From an uncultured Opitutaceae bacterium (GTDB lineage: Bacteria > Verrucomicrobiota > Verrucomicrobiia > Opitutales > Opitutaceae), in the NCBI GenBank assembly GCA_951813085.1, contig OX638348.1, positions 753,627 through 817,626 of the forward strand: a stretch of 64,000 bases of DNA. Reading direction: 5' to 3'. A program made the position numbers and the translations under genes. Below are positions 27,320 through 36,048 of this stretch, piece after piece. The number at the start of each line of letters is the position of its first letter. Within the stretch, counting starts at the first letter, position 1. A model generated the notes under the pieces. It did no database searches. It saw nothing but the letters and a program-made list of their open reading frames with translations, and was not told where the DNA came from.

Positions 27320-27842
27320 CGAGCTCGAGGAACTTGCGGGCTTCGGCCCGTTCCTCGGGACGGATCAGCGATTCGATATGGGCGGCGAGCGACTCGAGCT
27401 TACCGGCTGCTTCGAACAAGCTTCGTTCTTCGCCATTCCACATGAAGGTATGCACGGCCTTTGCCAGGCTATCCAAGGATTTTGAGGCTGCTGTGAATCG
27501 AGCGGCGCGGCGCGGATCGTCCTTGGTTAGGCGCTGGGACGCTTCGATTAGGGAGGAGCTGAGCCCTTTGGTGGCGACGAGCAGGCCCTCGAACCGCTTG
27601 TGGCTAGCAAGAAACTCTATCTCTTTGCGGGTCTCGATGATCTTGGCGAAAAACGCTCCCGTGTCGGGACTCTCATCTTTGGCAGGCTCGGGCGACTTTA
27701 CGGATTGAAGAAACAATGCGACCTCTTCCACGGAATCGTTTTCGCTTGTATCCGCTCCATGGACATGCGCGAGGCAAATACCGCATGCAATTGCGGTGGA
27801 GAGAGTCTGGCGATAACGGGATTTCGATTTGGCGCTGCTCAT
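27309..27842 (-). CDS. Secreted helical protein, unknown
   Basis: A 177-residue protein from the ATG at 27842, which opens a signal peptide (RYRQTLSTAIACGICLAHVHG). The mature part is almost wholly helical and rich in Ala, Glu, Lys and Ser, reminiscent of cytochrome b562-like bundles, but I see no haem-binding residues that would prove that. The stop overlaps the convergent regulator's end. No function can be assigned. Confidence 0.68.
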   Translation of the reverse strand: MSSAKSKSRYRQTLSTAIACGICLAHVHGADTSENDSVEEVALFLQSVKSPEPAKDESPDTGAFFAKIIETRKEIEFLASHKRFEGLLVATKGLSSSLIEASQRLTKDDPRRAARFTAASKSLDSLAKAVHTFMWNGEERSLFEAAGKLESLAAHIESLIRPEERAEARKFLELAKG

Positions 27843-28004
27843 AGACAGGTTTGAATCGGTGGCGGCGCCCAATGCTTTATGGTCATCGAATCGAAATGAA
27901 GGATTTCCCTCAAAGAAGAGCAGGAACACCGAATAGTCTCCGGTCAAAATGGGGAACTGGCTAGGGTGTATCCAGGCGGCATCCGTAGAATTCCTTAGCT
28001 GGGT

Positions 28005-28766
28005 TCATGGGCTTGCTTGGAATGACTTTCGATATGCCAATGGCGATAGGCCTTTTCGTTTCGTGAATTGGCGGGTGAAGTAGTTGCTATCGTTGAATCC
28101 GACCTCGTATGCGACTTGCGAGATTGTGAGGCGCGAGGAGCGCAGCAGGCGCATGGCGTTTTGGAGCCGAATCTGTATGAGGTACTCAAACGGAGGCAGT
28201 CGAGTGGCTTTGGTGAAGGTTCTTATGAAGTGGCTTCGTGAAAGCCGTGCGATTTCCATAAAATCTTCCAGGCGCCAGTCCTTCGCGAATTCCTGCTCCA
28301 TTCGGCTGATCACGGTTCCAACCCTGAGGAGGGGGGCAGATCGATTCGTTTCAGATGGGGAGTCTTGATAGGAACGCGAAAGAAACACTACCAGGTCGAT
28401 GAACTTGCCTATCAGCGCAGACTCGTATCCATCGTCTTGGCGCTCCACCTCGCGGACCATTTCCAATGCGATCCGCTCTGCTCGGGAAAGGCTCAAGCGC
28501 TTGAGATGGAGCCGGCTCGAAAATCGATGCTGCCGCCTGAAAACCGGTTCCAGCATAAACAGGGCGCAGTAGCCAGGCATCTTGAGAAGCCTGCTTTCGG
28601 GCAGCTCGATTTGCTCGGGATCGTACATGATATTGATCATCTGGAGGCGATCTCGATTGTGAAAGTAGTGGTCCTGCTGCCCTTGCAGAAGAAAAACGTC
28701 GCCAGCAACGACTGGGAACTCGTCCCCATTGAGCCAGTGAATTGCCGTCCCGCCGATGATGATCAC
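28005..28766 (-). CDS. AraC-family regulator, start uncertain
   Basis: A regulator with an N-terminal cupin sensor and two C-terminal helix-turn-helix units (LEDFMEIARLSRSHFIRTF and ISQVAYEVGFNDSNYFTRQF), of the RhaS/RhaR or XylR type. The first standard start in frame is GTG 28766, giving 253 residues, but that cuts through the cupin. The open frame continues upstream for 58 codons to TAG at 28941, and these residues (YPITVRHV, HEPSHEHDLTEIKHAHDF) are clearly part of the domain. An ATG in another frame at 28953 suggests a 5' frameshift, or the start may be the ATT at 28934. It is divergent from xylA and probably controls it. Confidence 0.8.
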   Translation of the reverse strand: MIIIGGTAIHWLNGDEFPVVAGDVFLLQGQQDHYFHNRDRLQMINIMYDPEQIELPESRLLKMPGYCALFMLEPVFRRQHRFSSRLHLKRLSLSRAERIALEMVREVERQDDGYESALIGKFIDLVVFLSRSYQDSPSETNRSAPLLRVGTVISRMEQEFAKDWRLEDFMEIARLSRSHFIRTFTKATRLPPFEYLIQIRLQNAMRLLRSSRLTISQVAYEVGFNDSNYFTRQFTKRKGLSPLAYRKSFQASP

Positions 28767-29022
28767 GAGTTCGTTGAAGTCATGCGCGTGCTTGATCTCC
28801 GTTAGGTCGTGCTCATGGGAGGGCTCATGGCTGGAAGAGGTTTGTACATGCCTGACCGTGATCGGATAGGAAGGGTCCTCGAAGTAGTGTTTCCCTTTCG
28901 CTAATATTCCGGTCGTCGAGGAGCCGCGTTCAATGCGGTGCTATCCCGCTCATGATATAATTCGATCGTCTGTTCCAAGTCGCTTGCCGGCATAACTAAA
29001 TAGGGTGATGAAGGTCAACGTA

Positions 29023-29051
29023 CAGATTGTGAACAGTCATGCGACTATAAT
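29023..29051 (+). promoter_or_regulatory. Candidate xylA promoter
   Basis: A perfect -10 hexamer TATAAT at 29046-29051, with a weak -35 (CAGATT, 29023-29028) 17 bases upstream. It would start a leader of about 150 bases before xylA. The weak -35 fits a promoter that needs an activator, such as the divergent AraC-type regulator. Not proven. Confidence 0.4.
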
Positions 29052-29207
29052 GCTAATTTTTGAGACAATTATTAAGGATCGACAGGACGTCTACGTGACA
29101 TAATGCGAATATAGTTTGAATCTGTCGCGTAGATCGGCGTTTTCAATGGAGCGATACCGCCCTCGCGGGACCGTCCACGATTTACCTACCAAACAGCAGT
29201 TACTGAC

Positions 29208-30536
29208 ATGAGCATCGTTACAGGAGACAAGGAATACTTTCCAGGGATTGGAGAGATAGCGTATGAAGGTCGCGAAAGCGACAACCCGCTTGCATTCAAG
29301 TGGTATAACCCGGAACAGGAGATTGGCGGACAGTCCATGAAGGAGCTGTTCCGTTTCGCCACTTGCTATTGGCATACGTTCTGTGGAGCTGGGAATGACC
29401 CGTTCGGTCCGGGAACCAAGATGTACCCTTGGGCGGCGGGACCGGATGCTATTTCCCGAGCCAAAGGCAAGATGGATGCCGCGTTCGAATTCATTACGAA
29501 GATCGGGACCCCCTATTACTGCTTCCACGATTTCGACTTGGTGGAGGAGGGGGCCAGCTTCCAGGAGTCCGAGTCTAATCTGGCGGCGATCGTCGACTAC
29601 GCCAAGGAAAAGCAAGCGGCCTCGGGTGTGAAGCTGCTCTGGGGAACGGCGAACTTATTCAGCAATCCACGCTACATGAATGGCGCCGCCACCAATCCGG
29701 ACTTCGCGACCGTTGCCTATGCGGGCGCCCAGCTGAAGAACGCGATCGATGCGACGATCGCATTGGGTGGCGAGAACTATGTTTTCTGGGGCGGTCGCGA
29801 AGGGTATATGTCTCTTTTGAATACGGATACCAAGCGCGAGAAGGAGCACTTGGCTCGGATGCTGACCCTGGCCCGAGACTACGCCCGCGCTCAAGGGTTC
29901 AAGGGACAGTTCTTTATCGAGCCGAAGCCAGCGGAACCTTCGAAGCATCAGTATGACTTCGATTGCGAAACTGTCATCGGATTTCTGCGCCAGCATGATC
30001 TTCTGGACGACTTCTCGCTCAATATCGAGGTCAACCATGCCACATTGGCGGGGCATACATTCGATCATGAATTGCAGGTCGCGGCGGATGCAGGCTTGCT
30101 AGGAAGCATCGACGCCAATCGAGGCGACTATCAAAATGGCTGGGATACGGACCAGTTTCCAATGAATTTGAACGAGCTCACGGAAGCCATGCTCGTAATC
30201 CTGAAAGTAGGAGGTTTCAAAGGAGGTGGTGTTAATTTCGACGCGAAGACCCGTCGCAACTCCACCGACTTGGAAGATATTTTCATCGCTCATATCGCTG
30301 GAATGGACGCTTTCGCACGAGCTTCTCTGATCGCAGATAGAATATTGCGTGAGTCCAAGCTTCCTGGCTTGAAGTCGGATCGCTACAGTAGCTTCGACTC
30401 TGGCGATGGCGCTCGATTCGAGGCAGGAGAACTCAGCTTGGAAGAGGTTTACGCCATCGTTAGCTCCGGGGGTGAACCCGAGCAAATCAGCGGCAAGCAA
30501 GAGCGCTACGAGCAGATTATCAACGACTTCATCTAG
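29208..30536 (+). CDS. xylA: Xylose isomerase
   Basis: A 442-residue class II xylose isomerase that converts D-xylose to D-xylulose in the cytoplasm. Key parts are the active-site HDFD (His107, Asp110), the [15 protein letters not shown] metal block, and [13 protein letters not shown]. The length matches the family. It is followed by a strong terminator at 30585, so it is a single-gene unit; no xylulokinase is in the window. The divergent AraC-family gene is the likely regulator. Xylose fits the polysaccharide picture given by the sulfatases. Confidence 0.96.
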   Translation: MSIVTGDKEYFPGIGEIAYEGRESDNPLAFKWYNPEQEIGGQSMKELFRFATCYWHTFCGAGNDPFGPGTKMYPWAAGPDAISRAKGKMDAAFEFITKIGTPYYCFHDFDLVEEGASFQESESNLAAIVDYAKEKQAASGVKLLWGTANLFSNPRYMNGAATNPDFATVAYAGAQLKNAIDATIALGGENYVFWGGREGYMSLLNTDTKREKEHLARMLTLARDYARAQGFKGQFFIEPKPAEPSKHQYDFDCETVIGFLRQHDLLDDFSLNIEVNHATLAGHTFDHELQVAADAGLLGSIDANRGDYQNGWDTDQFPMNLNELTEAMLVILKVGGFKGGGVNFDAKTRRNSTDLEDIFIAHIAGMDAFARASLIADRILRESKLPGLKSDRYSSFDSGDGARFEAGELSLEEVYAIVSSGGEPEQISGKQERYEQIINDFI

Positions 30537-30584
30537 CGCGAAAGCGCAGATCCCTGCTCGCTAAGGCAGGTATATCGCATTTCG

Positions 30585-30624
30585 AGCCCGTTTTGGAAAC
30601 TACATTCCAGAACGGGCTTTTTTT
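30585..30624 (+). terminator. Rho-independent terminator after xylA
   Basis: A long hairpin 49 bases after the xylA stop: the left arm begins AGCCCGTT and the right arm ends AACGGGCT, a 14-base stem with one mismatch and a six-base loop, followed directly by seven T. It separates xylA from the next operon. Confidence 0.88.
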
Positions 30625-30663
30625 GCGACTAGGATAGGGAGGCTAGATTTTCCAAGAAAGGCA

Positions 30664-30716
30664 TATAATTTTCTTTAGAAGAAAATAATTAGCATTTTTT
30701 GATTGCCAAAGAAAAT
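30664..30716 (+). promoter_or_regulatory. Promoter with operator of the XRE-cupin operon
   Basis: A perfect TATAAT lies at 30664-30669. Overlapping it is a perfect eight-base inverted repeat, ATTTTCTT-tag-AAGAAAAT (30668-30686). A third copy of the half-site AAGAAAAT sits at 30709-30716, exactly 30 bases (about three helical turns) downstream of the second. This is the arrangement expected of an autoregulated repressor blocking the -10 and start region, and the first gene, beginning 18 bases later, encodes such a regulator. Confidence 0.6.
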
Positions 30717-30733
30717 TTAATGCTTACGACTTT

Positions 30734-31297
30734 ATGACCATGTCAAGCGTGCTCATAGAGTCGGAAGATTCGCTGCCTATGTTCGATTTCTCTATATTGA
30801 GAGAGATTCGGAAGCGGGCGGAAATGACACTGAATGATTTGTCGCGGGCGAGCGGCGTATCGATAGCGGTTATTTCGAGGTTGGAGCGGAATCAGTCCCA
30901 AGCTGAAGTGGAGACCTTGTACAAGATCGGTCGCGTATTCGGGATGAGGGCGACGGATTTGATGACTTTGGCGGAAGCGCCGCTTTCGAACCGGAAGGAA
31001 GCCGAATCCTACGATTCCGATGGATTTCGTTTTCGCGCCGTTCGGTATGCGAATGCCAACTGCTTGATGGGTGAAGCGAATAAGGGGGCCATTGTATCGA
31101 AACCTGAGATTCATCATGACGACCATGAGATCTGCTGGGTATTGCAAGGCGCTTTGCGAGTAACGCTCCCGCAGGAAACGCAGCTCCTAAACTCGGGCCA
31201 GAGCATTCAGTTCGACGCTATTCAAGAACATACGTACGAAGCTATGGAAGATTGCCAGTTCATGATCGTGCACATCCGAAAAGACAAGCGCTACTAG
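30734..31297 (+). CDS. XRE-family regulator with cupin domain
   Basis: A 187-residue transcription regulator: an N-terminal XRE helix-turn-helix (about residues 18-75, TLNDLSRASGVSIAVISRLE) joined to a C-terminal cupin that would bind a small ligand (HHDDHEICWVLQGALRV). It is the first gene of a five-gene plus-strand operon (uronyl hydrolase, isomerase, oxidoreductase, SDR), with 11 bases to the next start. The operator candidate just upstream suggests it regulates its own operon, probably in response to a uronate-derived sugar. Confidence 0.88.
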   Translation: MTMSSVLIESEDSLPMFDFSILREIRKRAEMTLNDLSRASGVSIAVISRLERNQSQAEVETLYKIGRVFGMRATDLMTLAEAPLSNRKEAESYDSDGFRFRAVRYANANCLMGEANKGAIVSKPEIHHDDHEICWVLQGALRVTLPQETQLLNSGQSIQFDAIQEHTYEAMEDCQFMIVHIRKDKRY

Positions 31298-31308
31298 AAT
31301 ATATTTGT

Positions 31309-32688
31309 ATGGAAATAGACACTACATTAACTCCAGACTCGCTGAGCGCATCGCTCGATAGGTTTTGGGCATTGTCAGGCGAAAAAATAAATTTGATCGA
31401 ACGCGAATACGACTCGTCGCCGGGATCGCCGGTCTTTACGGTTGATGGCAAATACGCGACGCGAGGATGGACCGAGTGGACGGAAGGGTTCGTATACGGT
31501 TCGTCGTTTCTGCAGTTCGACGCGACCGGAGATACGCAGTTTCTGGAATTGGGGAAACGGCGTACCGTAGAGCGCATGGCGACGCATGTCAGTCACATTG
31601 GCGTGCACGACCATGGATTCAACAACCTAAGCTCCTATGGCAATTGGCTTCGCCTTTTGCGGGAAGGGAAAATTTCGGGTCCCCGATCGGAGGTAGATTT
31701 TTGCGAGCTTGCCTTGAAGGTTTCGGGAGCGGTGCAAGCGAGCCGCTGGTCGCCAACCCATGATGGCGGCGGCTATATCTATTCGTTCAATGGACCGCAC
31801 AGCTTGTTTGTAGATACGATCCGAAGCTGCCGCATAGTAATGGTCGCTCATGCGCTCGGCCATGCGTTGATGGGTGAAAACGATTCGCCGATCAGCTTGC
31901 TAGAGCGGGCCGTGGATCATATTCGATCTACCGCGAAGTACAGCGTCTTTTATGGAGAAGGACGGGACAAGTACGACGAGTGGGGTCGAACGGCTCACGA
32001 GAGCGTGTTCAATACCAACGACGGTCGATTCCGTTGCCCTAATGCCCAGCAGGGATTTAGCGGATTCACGACTTGGACGCGGGGACTTGCTTGGGCGATG
32101 GTCGGATTCGCGGAAGAATTGGAGTTTCTGGAAACTTTGGATAGCGCAGAGTTCGATGCGCTTGGAGGAAAGGAAGCATTCAAGGAAACCTGCCTCAAGG
32201 GGGCTCGAGCGACCTGCGACTGGTTTATCGAGAATACGCCTACTGATGGGGTACCTTATTGGGACGGCGGCGCTCCTAATTTGCACCGTTTGGATGATTG
32301 GCGAAGTCGGCCTTCGGATCCTTTCAACGAGTGGGAACCCATCGATAGCACTGCTGCGGCTATCGGCGCTCAAGGACTGATTCGTTTGGGGCGTTACTTA
32401 GGCGAAGATACAGAGGAAGGGGGCCGCTATTGGTCTGCCGGGCTGACGAGTATGCGTTCGCTGCTCGACGCGCCCTATCTGAGCGAGGACCCTGCGCATC
32501 AGGGACTGCTGCTGCATTCGATCTACCACGAGCCAAACGGTTGGGATAATGTGCCTGAAGGCCAGAAGATCGCATGCGGCGAATCGAGCCAATGGGGAGA
32601 CTACCACATTCGCGAAGCAGCGTTGCTATTGCAGCGTATGATTCGTGGAGATGATTACTATACGTTTTTCGGCTGTTTGGGAGATTAG
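31309..32688 (+). CDS. GH88-like unsaturated uronyl hydrolase
   Basis: A 459-residue alpha/alpha-barrel hydrolase resembling GH88 unsaturated glucuronyl hydrolases, which hydrate the double bond left by polysaccharide lyases and release an unsaturated uronic acid that rearranges to a keto-sugar. Matching blocks in order are HDHGFNNLSSYGNWLR, VDTIRSCRIVM, CPNAQQGF followed by TWTRGLAWAMVGF, DGVPYWD, IDSTAAAIGAQGL and GDYHIREAAL. The ATG at 31309 gives no signal peptide, so it acts in the cytoplasm on imported oligosaccharides. GH105 is the main alternative. The operon supplies later steps. Confidence 0.82.
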   Translation: MEIDTTLTPDSLSASLDRFWALSGEKINLIEREYDSSPGSPVFTVDGKYATRGWTEWTEGFVYGSSFLQFDATGDTQFLELGKRRTVERMATHVSHIGVHDHGFNNLSSYGNWLRLLREGKISGPRSEVDFCELALKVSGAVQASRWSPTHDGGGYIYSFNGPHSLFVDTIRSCRIVMVAHALGHALMGENDSPISLLERAVDHIRSTAKYSVFYGEGRDKYDEWGRTAHESVFNTNDGRFRCPNAQQGFSGFTTWTRGLAWAMVGFAEELEFLETLDSAEFDALGGKEAFKETCLKGARATCDWFIENTPTDGVPYWDGGAPNLHRLDDWRSRPSDPFNEWEPIDSTAAAIGAQGLIRLGRYLGEDTEEGGRYWSAGLTSMRSLLDAPYLSEDPAHQGLLLHSIYHEPNGWDNVPEGQKIACGESSQWGDYHIREAALLLQRMIRGDDYYTFFGCLGD

Positions 32689-32704
32689 TTAGGAAGGGAT
32701 TGCT

Positions 32705-33529
32705 ATGACGGATTTTTCAAAACTTTGTATTCACAGCATTACGACGAAGCCTTGGGGATTGGATACTGCGGCGAAGAAATACGGCGCAGCCGGGGTAGGT
32801 GCGATTTCAGTTTGGCAGGATGCCGTGGCTTCTTGGGGCGGGGGATGTTCCGCAGCAGGAGCGATGATCCGCGAAGAAGGGCTCGACGTTGCCTGCTACG
32901 TTAGAGGCGGTTTTTTCACTGCTTTGGAAGGCGCTGAAAGAACGCGAGCGATTGACGAGAATAAGCGTATCATCGACGAAGCCGCCGAAATCGGAGCTCC
33001 GTTGCTGGTGCTGGTTTGCGGTGCAACTCCAGGGCAATCTCTCTTCGAGTCACGCAAGCAAATCTCTGATGGAATTGGAGCTACAGTCGAGCACGCCGCT
33101 AAAGCGGGAGTTAAGCTAGGGATCGAGCCATTGCATCCCATGTATGCGGACAGTCGCAGCGCGGTTAATTCGATGAGTCAGGCGAATGCGATCTGCGATG
33201 AGATAGGGCACTCGAATCTAGGAATCACAGTGGACGTATTTCACACCTGGTGGGATGATCGACTGCAATCCGAGCTTACGATCGCGGGTGAGAAAGACCG
33301 TATTTTCTCTTTTCACATTTGCGACTGGAAGAATTTGCCGGAGGACATGCTCAATGATCGCGGAATAATGGGAGAGGGCGTGATCAATGTTTCTCAGATT
33401 CGGAATTGGGTCCACGCGGCAGGATTTAATGGATACGAAGAAGTAGAGATATTCTCGAATCGTTACTGGGCGATGGATCAGGACGAGTATCTCGGGAAAA
33501 TAATAGGTGCCTATGCCAATCTCGGCTAG
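32705..33529 (+). CDS. TIM-barrel sugar isomerase/epimerase
   Basis: A 274-residue protein of the xylose-isomerase-like TIM barrel family (AP endonuclease family 2; IolE or hydroxypyruvate-isomerase type). Probable metal ligands are Glu in GIEPLHP, Asp in VDVFHTWWD, His in FHICDW and Glu in EVEIFS, in the usual order. It is cytoplasmic. It is the third gene of the operon, 16 bases after the uronyl hydrolase, and probably isomerises or epimerises the sugar acid that enzyme releases or its reduced form. Confidence 0.85.
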   Translation: MTDFSKLCIHSITTKPWGLDTAAKKYGAAGVGAISVWQDAVASWGGGCSAAGAMIREEGLDVACYVRGGFFTALEGAERTRAIDENKRIIDEAAEIGAPLLVLVCGATPGQSLFESRKQISDGIGATVEHAAKAGVKLGIEPLHPMYADSRSAVNSMSQANAICDEIGHSNLGITVDVFHTWWDDRLQSELTIAGEKDRIFSFHICDWKNLPEDMLNDRGIMGEGVINVSQIRNWVHAAGFNGYEEVEIFSNRYWAMDQDEYLGKIIGAYANLG

Positions 33530-33561
33530 GACGTGGAAGTAAATTTAGACCAATATATCTT

Positions 33562-34716
33562 ATGAAAACGCACAAAGTAGGAATTATCTTGAATGGCGTC
33601 ACTGGACGCATGGGTACGAACCAGCACTTGATGCGATCCATCGTGGAAATCATCAAGCAAGGCGGAGTTTGGGTGAATCCAGAAGAGACGATCATGTCGG
33701 TTCCGATCTTGGTTGGTAGAAACGAGACGAAGCTGAGAGAGCTGTCTGCCCGCTCGGGCGTCGAGCGTTGGACGACAGATCTAGACAGTGTAATGTCGGA
33801 TCCGGAATTTTCGATCTACTTTGATGCCCAAAGCACTTTGCGTCGCGCCGATGCGGTCAAGGCGGCAGCCACTGCGGGGAAGCATGTCTATTGCGAAAAA
33901 CCGACTGCGGTGGATACGCAAACGGCAGTGGACTTGCACTACTTTTGCGAGGACAAAGGTGTTAAGAGCGGAGTTGTCCAAGACAAGCTTTGGCTCCCTG
34001 GGCTCGTAAAGCTGAAGCGCGTGATCGAAAAAGGTTACTTAGGGCGCATCTTTTCAGTGACAGGGGAATTTGGATACTGGGTATTTGAAGGCCATACGGT
34101 TCCCGCCCAACGCCCTTCCTGGAACTACCGCAAGGAGGACGGTGGCGGAATGATGATCGATATGCTGTGTCATTGGCGGTATGTACTGGATAATTTGTTT
34201 GGTTCCGTGAAATCGGTTAGTTGCCGTGGAGCAACCCATATTAAGGAGCGGATCGACGAGAGCGGAAACCCCTACAATTGCACGGCTGACGATGCTGCTT
34301 ACTCGATGTTCGAAATCGAAGGGCCTGAGGGTGAGATCGTAGTGAACTTCAATTCCTCCTGGTGCACGCGAGTGAGACGTGATGACCTGCTTACGTTGCA
34401 TGTAGACGGCGAGCTCGGTTCCGCAGTAGCAGGATTGCGCGAGTGTCATATCCAGCACTATAGCAATACGCCTAAACCCATTTGGAATCCGGATATTGAT
34501 CAACCGATCAATTTCTTTGAGGATTGGTCTCAGGTGCCGAATCAAGAAGTATATGACAACGCGTTCAAGGTTCAGTGGGAACTCTTCTTGAAGCATGTCG
34601 TTCTGGATAGGCCTTTCCGGTGGACATTGCTCGAAGGCGCCAAAGGCGTTCAGTTAGCAGAGCTTGGCTTGCGAAGCTGGGAAGAACGCAAATGGCTTGA
34701 CGTACCTGAACTTTAG
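33562..34716 (+). CDS. Gfo/Idh/MocA-family oxidoreductase
   Basis: A 384-residue NAD(P)-dependent sugar oxidoreductase. The N-terminal Rossmann fold starts at about residue 5 (VGIILNGVTGRMG). The family's catalytic Lys lies in EKPTA and a conserved GGGMMIDMLCH block marks the substrate side. It would oxidise or reduce a hydroxyl of the operon's sugar acid. It follows the isomerase by 32 bases and precedes the SDR by 15, and paired use with such an isomerase is common in myo-inositol- and uronate-type pathways. Confidence 0.9.
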   Translation: MKTHKVGIILNGVTGRMGTNQHLMRSIVEIIKQGGVWVNPEETIMSVPILVGRNETKLRELSARSGVERWTTDLDSVMSDPEFSIYFDAQSTLRRADAVKAAATAGKHVYCEKPTAVDTQTAVDLHYFCEDKGVKSGVVQDKLWLPGLVKLKRVIEKGYLGRIFSVTGEFGYWVFEGHTVPAQRPSWNYRKEDGGGMMIDMLCHWRYVLDNLFGSVKSVSCRGATHIKERIDESGNPYNCTADDAAYSMFEIEGPEGEIVVNFNSSWCTRVRRDDLLTLHVDGELGSAVAGLRECHIQHYSNTPKPIWNPDIDQPINFFEDWSQVPNQEVYDNAFKVQWELFLKHVVLDRPFRWTLLEGAKGVQLAELGLRSWEERKWLDVPEL

Positions 34717-34731
34717 AACCGAGGAATCAGC

Positions 34732-35526
34732 ATGAACGACAAATCCAATAGGAGAACAGCGCTGGTTACTGGGGGATCGAGAGGTATAGGCTTTGGCATT
34801 GCTAAGTTCTTGGCGACGGATGGCTGGAATGTCGTCCTAAATGGAATGCGTCCTGAAGAATCGGTGGCAGAAGCTTTAGATGAGCTTCGTAGCCTGGGCG
34901 TCGAGGTGGCCTATGCGAGAGGCGATATAGGTTCAGTCGAAGGTCGCGATTCCATCCTCGATGTGGTCCGAAACTTTACTGGAGGCGCTCTGAATCTGCT
35001 GGTGAACAATGCAGGGGTGGCTCCAAAACAGCGTCTCGATATTTTGGAGACGACGGAAGAAAACTATGATTTCGTAGTTGATACGAACTTGAAGGGAGCG
35101 TTTTTCCTAACTCAAAGCGTAGCGAACGATATGGTTGCGGCGAAGACGAAGGATGAGTCGTTTGCAGGCAGGATCGTGAATATTTCATCCATTTCGGCAA
35201 CGGTCGCCTCTGTTAACCGAGGTGAATATTGCGTGGCGAAGGCAGGTTTGAGCATGGTCACTCAATTGTTCGCGGCTCGTCTGGGCGAATCCGGTATTCC
35301 GGTTTACGAGATTCGGCCTGGAGTTACCAAAACGGACATGACTTCCTCTCCGGAGGTAACGGAAAAATACGATCGATTGATTGAAGAAGGCCTTTGCGTC
35401 ACCAAGCGTTGGGGATATCCAGAAGATGTGGCTAAAGCGGTCCTTGCATTGGCTCGAGACGATTTCCCTTATTCCACCGGCCAGGTAGTGATGGTCGATG
35501 GCGGGTTGACGATCCCGAGGCTTTGA
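34732..35526 (+). CDS. SDR-family dehydrogenase
   Basis: A 264-residue short-chain dehydrogenase. The cofactor motif TGGSRGIGFGIA is at about residues 14-25. NNAG, the catalytic Ser in NISSISA, and Tyr/Lys in EYCVAKAG complete the active site. The sequence resembles FabG-type 3-ketoacyl reductases, but as the last gene of a sugar operon it more likely acts on a keto-sugar such as a uronate derivative. No terminator is seen before the convergent small gene. Confidence 0.9.
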   Translation: MNDKSNRRTALVTGGSRGIGFGIAKFLATDGWNVVLNGMRPEESVAEALDELRSLGVEVAYARGDIGSVEGRDSILDVVRNFTGGALNLLVNNAGVAPKQRLDILETTEENYDFVVDTNLKGAFFLTQSVANDMVAAKTKDESFAGRIVNISSISATVASVNRGEYCVAKAGLSMVTQLFAARLGESGIPVYEIRPGVTKTDMTSSPEVTEKYDRLIEEGLCVTKRWGYPEDVAKAVLALARDDFPYSTGQVVMVDGGLTIPRL

Positions 35527-35558
35527 ACCGCAGTTGGGTGCAACGGGCCCGTGGTCGC

Positions 35559-35723
35559 CTATCGCTTGATATGAGCGGGCAGGTCGGGCTTTGCGCAGCC
35601 GCAGGATGCGCTCTCGCAAACTGAGCTGTTTCCTTTCTTGTTGAATAGGAAACGCTTAGCGAGCCATGCAGCGGCTGCTGCAGTGATTAGCAAAACGATG
35701 ACTATCTCTAAAAGTTGCTCCAT
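35559..35723 (-). CDS. FeoB-associated Cys-rich membrane protein
   Basis: A 54-residue protein with one membrane helix (VIVLLITAAAAAWLA) followed by a short basic linker and a tail with three Cys (SVCESASCGCAKP), the pattern of the FeoB-associated Cys-rich proteins. The ATG at 35723 is used because the longer upstream frame is unlike coding sequence. It is divergent from feoA by 71 bases, so it probably belongs to the same iron-uptake system although it is on the opposite strand. Confidence 0.78.
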   Translation of the reverse strand: MEQLLEIVIVLLITAAAAAWLAKRFLFNKKGNSSVCESASCGCAKPDLPAHIKR

Positions 35724-35794
35724 TGGCGCAAAACCAGTTGACTTTGAAAAGCCTATACTGAAACTCGGTCTCAACAAGCAAAAAGGAGACCCTA

Positions 35795-36022
35795 TTGAAA
35801 ACCTTAAACGATCTAGTCGACGGGCAGACCGCAAAAATCGGTTCTTACAAGCGAACGCTTGGAGTTTCGCGTCGACTGATGGAGCTCGGACTGATGCCGG
35901 GAGTCGAGGTGCGTTTCATTAAGTCTGCTCCTTTGGGAGATCCGATCGCGTTGGATGTCGAGGGTCGGCAATTGAGCCTCCGCCGCGAGGATGCTGCTCA
36001 GATCCTCATTCAACCTGCTTAA
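35795..36022 (+). CDS. feoA: Ferrous iron transport protein A
   Basis: A 75-residue SH3-like FeoA protein, the small cytoplasmic partner of FeoB. It carries the usual RRLMELGLMPG block and a small beta-barrel pattern. The start is a TTG, decided by an AGGAG seven bases upstream; no ATG lies near. It is followed by feoB after 26 bases. The short divergent region before it probably holds the iron-responsive promoter, though I see no clear Fur box. Confidence 0.92.
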   Translation: MKTLNDLVDGQTAKIGSYKRTLGVSRRLMELGLMPGVEVRFIKSAPLGDPIALDVEGRQLSLRREDAAQILIQPA

Positions 36023-36048
36023 GTCGCTGTACGGCGACTTCTCTCTTT

